Assembly (NCBI RefSeq): GCF_030052815.1
Contig: NC_079507.1
Location: forward strand, 17,010,141 to 17,074,140
Direction of reading: 5' to 3'
DNA: 64,000 nt
Source of the DNA: Hevea brasiliensis
Taxonomy: Eukaryota; Streptophyta; Magnoliopsida; Malpighiales; Euphorbiaceae
Below the pieces are notes generated by a model. It had not been told where the DNA came from, did not search any database, and saw nothing but the letters and a program-made list of their open reading frames with translations. Within the stretch, counting starts at the first letter, position 1. The number at the start of each line of letters is the position of its first letter. This document shows positions 1 through 10,608 of this stretch, piece by piece. The position numbers were made by a program, and so were the translations under genes.

Positions 1-773
1 GCCTCCATCAGCTTTGGTCTTATCTTCTTGGAAGTTCTTGGAACTTGGGGTTTCTTTTTCTTATTGCCCTTCTTCTTGTCGGACTTTCCAGTAGAAGAAG
101 ATGCAATCAAAACTACCTCTTTTCCTTTATTGCCCGGCATATTCTTTTGGGCAATAACAAGCATGTTAAGTAAACCAGCCAAGGTGTACTCCTGCTTAGT
201 CATATGGAAATTTGTCACAAAATTTCCAAATGGCTTAGGTAGGGACTGAAGGATCAAATCCTTCTGTAGTTGGAAATCACTATTAAAGTCAAGATGTTCC
301 AGGTGCTCTATAAGCCGAATCATCTTGTGGACATGATCCCCAACATTCTGTCCCTCAGACATCCTCATTTGAAATTGCTGCCTAGATATCTCATACCTAG
401 CATTCCTGCTATGCTCACCATACAACTCTTATAGGTGAAAGAGGATCTCACTTGCACTCTGCATGTTCTCATGCTGCTTCTGTAACTCATTACTAATAGA
501 AGCAAGCATGTAACACTTGGCTCTCATATCATGCTCCTTCCACTTGTCCAAATTGTCATATTCCTCTTGAGTGGCCTCTAGAGGTAAGGGACCAGGAACA
601 TTTGAGTCTAGAACATATCCAATACGTTCTAGGTTCAGGATAAGCTTTAAATTTCTTAGCCAATTAGAAAGATTAGGTCCTGTCAACCTATTGTGATCAA
701 GTATGCTCGCAAGGATATTGGATGATGGTGGTTGTTGTGTGCTCATTATTATCAGAAAATTAACTGCAGACAA
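1..773 (-). pseudogene. Cop-A gag, first tandem copy (N-terminal part, broken, runs off left edge)
   Basis: Ty1/copia Gag, the nucleocapsid precursor that packages element RNA in the cytoplasm. The minus strand opens near 746 with residues MSTQQPPSSN and then has the copia Gag block WLRNLKLILN and the conserved LDKWKEHDMRAKCYM segment. The reading frame ends at a TAA at 429-431. Sequence from 428 down to 1 continues as Gag in disturbed frames (MRMSEGQN, a lysine-rich basic stretch) toward the zinc knuckle, which lies off the window. Positions 1-773 are nearly identical to 15436-16205. The main difference is at about 476-484, where the second copy lacks four bases in a CTG-rich stretch. A 10-codon upstream extension to 773 is possible, but the second ATG fits the family better. 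Confidence 0.85.
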
Positions 774-2225
774 TAACCAGATTCATTAGTAAATGTATCA
801 TGTAATTAACCAAAACGATTATGGTCTTTTAATCAAATTGGTCCTCCCTCTAACTTAGCGAATCCTACACTTCCAAAGTAGGAAACAGAAATCCTAGTTG
901 GATGGATTTCTAGTGGGTGACTAAATTCTTATAGTCTTATTAATCATCCTCAGGCACATCCATTAATGGAATTATAATAAACTGTAAGTGAGCAACTCCT
1001 TACCCATCACATCTCATGTGAGGTTCAATCATTTACCTAGCCCCTAATGCTCAAAATCTCAGGCACATCCATTATTGACTTATCTTGCATTAGTTAAGTT
1101 GATCCCATTGAGCCAGTAAATATGTAACTAATTTTAATGTCCTCAGGCACATCCATTATTGGCCACCAAACCATTTACATATTTACAACATCTCATGCTT
1201 AACAATTATTCTTAAGAAAATCTCTTAAATTAATTGCATCATATGCAAGTTTTTAAAATTTCATAAAATAATTGCCTCAATGGAGGGCCCATGATATAAT
1301 TACATTAATTATACCATTTCCAACTTAATCATTTATTTGAAAGATTTAGTGATCGGTTTAATTACTATGCAACCCAATATTGACTAATTGTTGTTAGAAT
1401 TTCAGGCTTTTCTTGGCAGGTTTACTATGCAAACTAAATTTAATCGTGTTTGCCACAAAATTTTGATTTCCCACACAAATGGTTAAAATTTGAGCTGAGA
1501 TTTCATTTAAGAATAGCTCAAATGTGGCACAAACAACCTATAAATTTTCAGGAATTTCTGGGCTGATTTGCTATGTGAAGTTAATTTGATCGGATCTGCT
1601 GTAAAATTTTGGTTCCCCACACAAACGGTTGTATTTTAAGCTGAAATTTAATTTGGGAACTACTGAAACCCTATAAATTTTCAAGAATTTCTGGATCTAT
1701 TTGCTATGTAAACTTAATTTGATCGGATCTGTCGTAAAACTTTGGTTCAACAGGCAAATAATATCAAACAACCCCCAAAATTGACACCCAATATCTTAAA
1801 CACACCCAAATAATCTTTGAGTACGATTTCAAGCCAAATGGGTAAGTCAAACTCAATGACCCAAACAAGCTCTCATGCTTGATATCAAAATAAAGGAAGC
1901 AAAATAGATAGCTAGAATAATGGCTTTAGCTTAATTAACCCAAAACCCTAAGACAAACTCAACAAAATAAATTTTTAAACAAATAGATCATACTAAACCC
2001 CAAGAGCCAATTTTGGTCAAGCATGCAATGAACAAAAATATGAATAATAGAAACACAATAAGAAGCAAAACAAGGCTTAGCAAGAAAGAACCAGGTGCAA
2101 GATGAAGAAGAAGAAGCAAATATGGAACTATAGCCAAACGGCAAATATGAAAAAGGTAACAAACATAAAGTAAGCACAAAGAATAAGAAGCAAATAGAGA
2201 ATCTACGTTGCTTGGACATCCCTTT
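774..2225 (-). other. Cop-A untranslated leader (first copy)
   Basis: This stretch lies between the primer-binding site and gag of the minus-strand Cop-A element. It is AT-rich and has no credible coding sequence. It holds three copies of a short motif, CTCAGGCACATCCATTA on the plus strand, near 950, 1058 and 1142. The same motif recurs three times in the leader of the distinct Cop-B family. On the element's sense strand the leader ends in a pyrimidine-rich TGTCTGCAG just before the gag ATG, which resembles a plant 3' splice site. It matches 16206-17655 almost base for base. Confidence 0.75.
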
Positions 2226-2237
2226 GCTCTGATACCA
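2226..2237 (-). other. Primer-binding site for initiator tRNA-Met (Cop-A, first copy)
   Basis: The minus strand reads TGGTATCAGAGC, the exact complement of the 3' end of plant initiator tRNA-Met and the usual primer site of copia and many gypsy elements. It lies four bases from the LTR edge at 2242. Confidence 0.9.
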
Positions 2238-2241
2238 AAAC

Positions 2242-2811
2242 TGATGTGAACCCTTAAGTAATTGGTAACTTGAAAACTTACATTTAAGAAATAAAGGAAC
2301 AATATGGAAAGCACCAAATCAAGATGCATGAATTTGATTCTTTGAACCAGCATAATCAGATTGCTGTGTAATTCAAAGAAAATATCAGAAATGGGATTCT
2401 TGACCTAATTCATATGGAGAATGAATAAACCAAGAATATTATGCACATTAAACTTTGCAAGATAGAAATCTCAGCAAATTAATGAGCTTCACAAGAACAA
2501 AGGCAACAGCCAATTTACTCACTAATGGACCAGAAACAATCTTTCATTAATATTCAAAGTGTGTCCTCCACCTCTCTCATTACACTTGTATTTATAGCCT
2601 CTTGGCCCCAAAGCTAAAGACAAAAATATCCCTACTTTAGTAACAGCTGCAAGGAGCTTTAAGTCCAAACAAAAATTAATCCATCAAAAGACTAAAAACT
2701 CCCAACAAAAAGCAAATTTAATACAGCAGCAATAAGGGCATTTAAGTCCAGAAGAGAGGTGGTTATAACAACAAGTAATATTCCTTTAAAAAGGTGCCAG
2801 CTGAAGGAACG
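2242..2811 (-). repeat. Cop-A 5' LTR, part (first copy), cut by Cop-B insertion
   Basis: The LTR starts with TG at 2242 next to the primer-binding site and runs to 2811, where a Cop-B element is inserted. The second copy is 17672-18231. On the minus strand a good TATA box (TATAAATAC, plus-strand 2588-2596) is followed by a short transcribed region leading to the primer site, so the minus strand is the element's sense strand. The remaining tip of this LTR is seen only in the second copy, after 30264. Confidence 0.75.
2588..2596 (-). promoter_or_regulatory. TATA box of Cop-A LTR (first copy)
   Basis: The minus strand reads GGCTATAAATACAAG, a strong plant TATA box about 350 bases upstream of the LTR/leader boundary. 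The duplicate lies at 18018-18026. Confidence 0.65.
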
Positions 2812-4896
2812 GAAGCGTGAAAAACACAAGATTATACCATTGAATTCAAAAATTTTCACCTAGGGTCACAAGCACCATGCAAGATTTATTTTTATCTATT
2901 TGATTTCAATGATAAACAACATATTAAAACTCTTTTAATATGTTTTTGGATCTGTATTTGCCATTTAAGATTTTAAAATTAATCAGATTAATTTTAGAAC
3001 CCTAGATTAAATCAAGAACGATTACACTAACCTCTTGATGTGCTTCAGCGTGTCTGCGACTTTGAGATTCGTCTTCAAGACACCAGATGTTGTCCCTCTA
3101 GCTTGTCCACACCAAGAACACCTATGGCAGCCCTTGAACAGCTTCTAAAGCCTTTTCTATTAATTAGAAATTCAAGTTCTGCCTTTTAAGATATTAGAGA
3201 TGCAAACAGGACACTAGAAACAATTTCTAGTGTTCTTAATTCAAGAGATTGATGGCTAATCTCTTTGAATTGATGAGAGATGAAGAGAAATAGCTGGAGA
3301 GGCTCAAAGTGGCGTGACATATGAGAGGAGAGGCTGTTGGTTGTGTTTTCTTTTCATAACCCCACTTAAATAGCTAGGTTAACACATTAAACCCTAGCCA
3401 CATGTCACCTTTTGATTAGCTCTAGGTTTAAGTGACCCAATCACATTGTGCCAAGTGTCAAACCTATATTTAATCTTGATTTTAATCATCTTACATGATT
3501 AAAAATATTTGGCAAGCTTATGTGTTATGCCATGTGTCACCATCTCATGGTGCCACGTGTCACACTGCAAAATGACCAAAATGCCCTGTGTCTTAATTTT
3601 GAGTTCTTAACCCAAAATAATTATTTTCTTCTTCTAATTAATTTATATCAAATATAAATTAATTAATTAATCTCTATTAATTAATTTCTCATCAATTAAA
3701 TTCATATTTAAACACTTTAAATATAAATTTAATTTATACTACACATCCAATAATCTAGATTTGGTTTCAAGTCATGCTAGGGACTTTGCAATTTTATTGC
3801 AAACCAAATCTATTTAATTAATCAATTAAACTCTTTAATTAATTAATTAAATCATATTTAAATAGGTGATATCTTGTGTATGTGTGTGACTTACTAGGCT
3901 CATCACTAATTGGCAATGAGACATGATATCAACTCTTAATATCATCGAACTCTTTCTTACCATAAATGATTTCTCTAAATCATTTTATGAACCTCATAGA
4001 CCATGGTTAACACATAGCATAGCATGCCTTTGCCTAACAAATAGTTATAAGATTTTCTTTAAATGAACCTATAATCTTTTGTTAACATTATCTAGAATCT
4101 CTCTGTTACAAAATCACAACTCAAGATTGAGTAATTGTTTATGTCAAACTCCATTTTCTATTAATATTATGTTCTCTTTTAATTCCAGTTCTTTATTAAA
4201 AGATTTTCTCATCGAAACTCTTTTACGAATAAATCTATCTGTCTGGCAGGAACTTGAAACATCAAGAACAATTAAATGAACTTAGGATTTTATCTCTATT
4301 TACTTAGAGGAACAGATTCCTTCTTGATCAACACCTACCTCCATATATAACTAGCAGAGCCAACACATGCCCATATACCCATACATAGTACAAGTATGAA
4401 AGCGGATCAAACTCAAACTACCTATATACAAGATAAGCTGTGCTATCTCAGTCTAAAGATTATATGCAGATATGATTTATGACAAAACATTGACAAGAGT
4501 AAACTCCAAGAGCTTTTCATAAGTGTCACTGGTTCGCACTACTTATCATTTATAATTGCATATCATTTTTGATATATTGCATGAGACACAACATTCCATC
4601 TTATAAATATCTCATATAAATAACTTGGGAACAAACATGAATACAATCTTTACGGATAAGTCATGTCCTTATTATGAAGTATCCTCGATTGTGAACCTAT
4701 TTATGATACTTTGTGCTAGAAATATTGTCACTCATATTCTTAACAACTTAAGAATAATATTTCTAACAAAATATCAATGGACCTTTTCTATTACACATAA
4801 ATATATTATGTAAACGAAAAGTGGAAATGCCTTTTATTATTAAAAATATGTACAAGATACATACTAAATGATATGCTCTAGGGCATACTACTAACA
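2812..4896 (-). repeat. Cop-B 3' LTR (first copy)
   Basis: A 2.1 kb LTR in minus orientation, ending in TGAAGGAAC at 2812 and CTACTAACA at 4896 on the plus strand, so the sense strand begins TGTTAGTAG and ends TTCCTTCA. It is flanked on the left by CCAGC (2807-2811), the same five bases that flank the complete copy at 18232. Plus-strand 3360-3375 holds the complement of a TATA-like CTATTTAAG. Positions about 4030-4260 differ from the sister LTRs far more than the rest does. Confidence 0.9.
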
Positions 4897-4908
4897 ATCT
4901 CCCACTAG
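4897..4908 (-). other. Polypurine tract of Cop-B (first copy)
   Basis: The minus strand reads AGTGGGAGAT directly against the LTR start. This is the purine-rich primer for plus-strand DNA synthesis. Confidence 0.75.
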
Positions 4909-4910
4909 CA

Positions 4911-6530
4911 CTAGAGCCATTCATTACAATATCTTAGACCTATCTTCTCAAGATGTCGGTCTAACTGAGTCTGTGACATAGGCTTAGTGAATGGATCAGC
5001 TGGATTTTCAGCTGATGCTATTTTCTGCATGGCTACATCGCCTCGCCCAACTATTTCTCTGATAATGTGGTAGTGCCTTTCTATGTGTTTGGATTTTGGG
5101 TGAGACCTTAGTTCCTTAGCCTGTATGACTGCTCCATTATTGTCACGATGTAGTGGAACTAGCGACTCAATGGAAGGAACTACTGTAAGTTACATCACGA
5201 ACTTCTTTATCCAAACGACTTCCTTTGCGACATCGATGCGAGAATATACTCGACCTCGATGGTGGAATCTGCAATCGTGCTCTGTTTGGAACTCTTCCAA
5301 CCGATCGCACCTCCATTACAAATGTACACATATCCAGAGGTAGACTTTCTATCATCGATATCTGATTGGAAATCAGAATCAGTATAACCATCCAATTGCA
5401 AGTCTCCACCTCCATAAATCAAGAATAAATCCTTAGTTCTTCTTAAGTACTTAAGAATATTCTTGACAGCTATCCAGTGTTCCAAACCTGGATTGGATTG
5501 ATACCTGCTAGTCAAACTAACAGCATATGCGATATCCGGCCTAGTACACAACATTGCATACATTAAACTTCCAATAGCCGAAGCATATGGAATCCTGGCC
5601 ATCTTATCTCTTTCTTCAGGTGTCTTTAGAGACATCTCTTTAGAAAGGTGGATACCATGTCTCACTGGTAACAATCCTCTCTTGGAATCAAGCATGTTAA
5701 ACCTCTTTAACACCTTTTCCAAGTATAGACTTTGGGATAAACCAATTATTCTTTTCGCTCTATCTCTATAGATGCGAATCCCAAGAATATAGGTTGCCTC
5801 CCCTAAGTCTTTCATGGAGAATGTATTTAACAACCATACCTTTATAGTCGTCAACATACCTGTGTCATTACCCATCAACAGTATGTCATCCACATATAAG
5901 ACAAGGAAAGTGATAGCACTGTCACTAACCTTCTTATATACACATGGCTCATCCTCATTTTTGATAAAACCAAAAGATTTAATGGCTTCATCAAAACGGA
6001 TGTTCCAACTCCTCGAAGCTTGTTTCAACCCATAAATGGATCGCTTTAGCTTGCATACCTTGGAACCATCTTGGGATTCAAATCCCTTAGGTTGTTCCAT
6101 GAAAATGTTTTCTTCAATGTATCCATTGAGAAAAGCTGTTTTGACATCCATCTGCCAAATCTCATAATCATAGTAATTGCTAATAAAATCCTAATTGATT
6201 TAAGCATGGCAACAAAGAAAAGTCTCCTCATAGTCTATTCCTTGCCTTTGGCGAAACCCTTTCGCTACTAGCCTTGCCTTATAGGTCTCTACCAATTTTC
6301 TTCTTGAAAACCCATTTGTTCCCTATAGGTACAATACCTTCAGGTGGGTCAACAAGATCCCAAACTTGATTCTTATACATGGAATCAATCTCGGATTTCA
6401 TAGCATCAATCCATTTTGAAGAGTCTATATCTGATATAGCTTCTTCATAGGTAAGTGGATCATCTCCATGATCTACTTCTTCATGAGTAGACAACTCTTG
6501 TTCTTCTTCATGAAGAAAACCATATCTCAC
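4911..6530 (-). pseudogene. Cop-B reverse transcriptase and RNase H (first copy)
   Basis: C-terminal half of a Ty1/copia polyprotein. The RT opens near 6530 with the TYEEAI...KWIDAMKSEI and NKWVFKKK blocks. A 314-residue open frame (5207-6151) then carries MDVKTAFLNG, IYGLKQASRSWN, the catalytic YVDD box, and the RNase H core with GYTDSDF and KQSTIADST. It extends past 5207 in shifted frames (DNNGAVIQA, HPKSKHIE) to a TAG at 4911-4913, next to the polypurine tract. Breaks near 5206 and 6150-6280 disrupt it. The parallel copy at 20343-21960 is broken at different places, mostly at CAG or CTG sites, so some breaks may be sequence errors. Confidence 0.88.
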
Positions 6531-7680
6531 AGTGGGTGAGATACCACAGTTGTTCTACGAGGAGCAGTGTAGATGTTTCATCAATGGGTATAGGTTGACT
6601 AGATGGATCTATATCCATCGATGCATTGGTTGGTCGAATTCTCCAATTCTAACTCTATTTGCCTTCCTTTGCCTCCTTCTTGAACAAACCGTTGTTCAAG
6701 AAATGTGGCATCTCTACTTATCACAACCTTTTGTGAAGTAGGCAAATAAAAATAATATCCAAAACTATCTTTTGGATATCCAACAAATCGACCTTTTACG
6801 ATCTGGTCTCCAATTTATCGGTGTTGACTTTTGATATAATTTGGACAACCCCAAATCTTAACATGCTTAAGACTTGGTTTTCTTCCATGCCATATCTCAT
6901 AAGGTGTGGAAGAAAGCGATTTTGATGGAATCCTATTCGGAATATATAAAGTGATTCTAATGCAAATCCCCAAAGGAGATTGGCATATCGGTATAGCTCA
7001 TCATACTACGTACCATATCCAATAGGGTACGATTTCTCCTTCGGATACACCATTCAATGTGGCGTTCTGGAGGAGTCGGTGAGAAACAATGCCATGCTCT
7101 CTCAAGTATTCATCAAATTCGGACTCAAATATTCACCTCCACGATCCGATCGAAGAGCTTTAATATTTTTCTGTTTTGATTTTCTACTTGATTTAAATTC
7201 TTTGAACTTTTCAAAGGATTCATGTTTGTATTTCATCAAATACAAATACCCAAACCTTGATTTATCATCGATAAAGGTAATAAAATAATGAAAGCCCCTC
7301 TAGCCATTTCTTTAAGCGGACCACATACATCACTATGTATTAGTTCCAAAATATTTTCGACTCTTAGCCCTTGTCCAACAAAGGGTGATCTAGTCATTTT
7401 GCCTTGAAGGCAAGATTCACAAGTTGGAGTAGGCTCGAGCCCAATGAGGATAGAATCCCCATTTTCTCTAATTTTGCAATCCTATCTTCGCAACATGACA
7501 TAACCTTAAGTGCCAAATATATTTTGAACTTGAGTTGGTTTTCACCATGGCATTGTATTCTTTTAGATCACTTGCATTCATTTTGTGTTTGTCATTATTA
7601 TCCAAATAATAAAGACCATCATTCATATAACCGAACCAACATATTTATTTCCAAAATAAATATTGCAAACATCATCTGAA
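6531..7680 (-). pseudogene. Cop-B integrase with GAG-pre-integrase domain (first copy)
   Basis: Copia integrase, which inserts element DNA into the host genome. On the minus strand it begins with the GAG-pre-integrase motif (WHLRLGH-type sequence and a CESCLQGKMT zinc segment near 7400-7460). The catalytic core follows with HSDVCGPF, FTDDKSRFGYLY, LRSDRGGEY and the ERRNRTLLDM region, in several frames. Single-base losses at CAG or CTG positions relative to 22037-22846 break the frame repeatedly. In the first copy almost no long open frame survives, although similarity is continuous. Confidence 0.8.
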
Positions 7681-8510
7681 TGAAATTCATAGCCATTTCT
7701 AGTCAAACTAGATATAGAAATGATGTTCTTAAAAGCATCAGTACATATAAAATATTATCCAAACACAAAACATGTCCAAACATGTAAAAGATTTAGATCC
7801 TATGGCTAAAGCTTCAACAGTTGAGCCATTGCCAATCAGGACTCTAATATCTTGAGAATGCAAGGCCACTCTTTGTTTGCTAGTTCTGCATATCATTAGA
7901 AATGTGAAGCGGCACGATATCTAAAACCCAAGCTGTAGATGAACTATAAGTATCATCGAATCTAAATAACAAGATATGGACATACCTTCCGAAGGTGTAT
8001 CCTTCTTGTCCTTGGAGAATTAAGATACTGCAGGCGGTTCCTTTCCAGTGCCCATCCTTTTGGCAGTGGAAACACTTTCCTTTGCCTTCATCAGCTTTAG
8101 TCTTCCTTTTCTATTTAGCTATTTTCTTGGAAGGACCAGGAATCTGAGGTTTCTTTTTCTTATTGCCTTTCTTCTTGTTGGACCTTCCAGTGAAGAAGAT
8201 GCAACAAAGCTACCTCTTTTCCTTTATTGCACAGCATATTCTTTTGGGCAATAACCAGACATGTTGAGTAATTCACTAAGGTGCATTCTGTTTAGTTATA
8301 TGGAAATTTGTCACAAAATTCCCAAAAGACTCGGGAAGGGTGAAGGATCAAATCCGTTTGTAGTTGGAAATCCATGTTGAAGTCAAGATGTTCCAACTGC
8401 TCAATCAGCCGAATCATCTTGTGGACATGATCCCCAACATTCTGTCCCTCAGACATCCTCATACGGAATAACTGTTTAGATATCTCATACCTAGCATTCC
8501 TGCTGTGCTC
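7681..8510 (-). pseudogene. Cop-B protease and Gag C-terminal half (first copy)
   Basis: Read on the minus strand from 8510 it gives the Gag segment MRMSEGQNVGDHVHKMIRL, a lysine-rich basic stretch (KKKGNKKKKPQ), a CCHC knuckle region near 8050 and then the copia protease region near 7930 (residues WVLD). Gag is cut at 8510 by a Cop-B LTR in the opposite orientation. The five bases on the Gag side of the break are TGCTC, as at 23957-23961. Confidence 0.8.
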
Positions 8511-10604
8511 TGTTAGTAGTATGCCCTAGAGCATATCATTTAGTATGTATCTTGTATATATTTTATTAATAAAAGGCATTTCCACTTTTCCGTTTACATA
8601 ATATATTTATGTGTAATAGAAAAGGTCCATTGATATTTTGTTAGAAATATTATTCTTAAGTTGTTAAGAATATGAGTGACAATATTTCTAGCACAAAGTA
8701 TCATAAATAGGTTCACAATCTAGGATACTTCATAATAAGGACATGACTTATCCAGAAAGATTGTATTCATGTTTGTTCCCAAGTTATTTATATGAGATAT
8801 AAATAAGATGGAATGGTGAGTCTCATGCCATATGACAAACATGATAGGCACTTATAAATGATAAGTAGGCCAAACCAGTGACACTTATGACAAGCACATG
8901 GAGTTTACTCTTGTCAATGTTTTGTCATAAATCATATCAGTGCATATAATCTTTAGACCTGAGATAGCACAGTTATCTTGTATATAGGTAGTTTGAGTTT
9001 GATACTGCTTTCATACTTGTACTGTGTAAGGGTATATGGGCATGTGTTGGCTCCTACTAGTTATATATGGAGGTAGGTGTTGATCAAGATGGAATCTGTT
9101 CCTCTAAGTAAATAGAGATAAAATCCTATGTTCATTTAATTGTTCTTGATATTTCAAGTTCCTGGCCAGGACAGATAGATTTATTCAGAAAAGAGTTTCT
9201 GATGAGAAAATCTTTTAATCAAGAACTGGAATTAAAAGAGAACATAATATTCATAGCAAATGGAGTTTGACATAAACCATGACTCTAGCTTGAATTGGGA
9301 TTTTGTAACAGAGAGATTCTAGTGCATGGTAAAATATGATTATAGGTTCATTTAAGGTAAACCTTATTACTAATTGCGTGGCCATGGCATGCTATGCTAG
9401 GTGTTAACCATGGTCTATGAGGTTCATAAAATGATTTAGAGAAATCATTTATGGTAAGAAAGAGTTTTGATGATATTAAGAGTTGATATCATGTCTCATT
9501 GCCAATTAGTGATGAGCCTAGTAAGTCACACACATACACAAGTTATCACCTATTTAAATATGATTTAATTAATTAATTAAAGAGTTTAATTGATTAATTA
9601 AATAGGTTTGGTTTGCAATTAAATTGCAAAGTCCCTAGCATGACTTGAAACCAAATCTAGATTATTGGATGTGTAGTATAAATTAAATTTATATTTAAAG
9701 TGTTTAAATATGAATTTAATTAATGAGAAATTAATTAATAGAGATTAATTAATTAATTTATATTTGATATAAATTAATTAGAAGAAGAAAATAATTATTT
9801 TGGGTTAAGAACTCAAAATTAAGACACAGGGGCATTTTGGTCATTTTGCAGTGTGACACGTGGCACCATGAGATGGTGACACATGGCATAACACATAAGC
9901 TTGCCAAATGTTTTTTAATCATGTAAGATGATTAAAATCAAGATTAAATATAGGTTTGACACTTGGCACAATGTGATTGGGTCACTTAAACCTAGAGCTA
10001 ATCAAAGGGTGACATGTGGCAAGGATTTAATGTGTTAACCTAGCTATTTAAGTGCTGTTATGAGAAAATAAAACACAACCAGCAGCCACACTCCTTTGTC
10101 ACACCACTTTGAGGGTTTTTATCTCTTCTTCTTCATCTCTTATCAATTCAAAGAGATTAGCCATCAATCTCTTGCATTAAGAACACTAGAAATTGTTTCT
10201 AGTGTCCTGTTTATCTTTAATCTCTTAAAAGGAACTTGAATTTCTAATTAATAGAAAAGGCTTTAGAAGCTGTTCAAGGGCTGCCATAGGTGTTCTTGGT
10301 GTGGACAAGCTAGAGGACAACATCCGTGTCTGAAGGCGAATCTCAAAGCGCGGACACACTGCGATTGCATCAAGAGGTTAGTGTAATCTTTCTTGATTTA
10401 ATCTAGTGTTCTAAAATTAATCTGATTAATTTTAAAATCTTAAATGGAAAATACAGATCCAAAAACATATTAAAAGAGTTTTAATATGTTGTTTATCATT
10501 GAAATCAAATAGATAAAAATAAATCTTGCATGATGCATGTGACCCTAGGTGAAATTTTTTGACTTCAATGGTATAAACTTGTGTTTTCACGCTTAGTTCC
10601 TTCA
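8511..10604 (+). repeat. Chimeric Cop-B LTR at the tandem-duplication junction
   Basis: A full-length plus-oriented Cop-B LTR, from TGTTAGTAG to TTCCTTCA. Its left flank is the Gag sequence TGCTC, exactly as for the solo LTR at 23962. Its right flank is AACATGTCATACC, which is gypsy sequence, so the two flanks do not form a target duplication. Beyond the first few hundred bases the body resembles the LTR around 38929-57739 (for example TCCTACTAG, and the stretch near 10080-10120 matching 57190-57250) rather than 23962-26058. The left end with the left flank comes from one LTR and the rest from another. Confidence 0.85.
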
Positions 10605-10608
10605 AACA

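Noticed and set aside
1959..2353. Hydrophobic 121- and 86-residue frames, repeated at 17389-17783
   Set aside because: They run across the primer-binding site and LTR edge, which cannot be coding in this element. Hydrophobicity follows from T-rich sequence.
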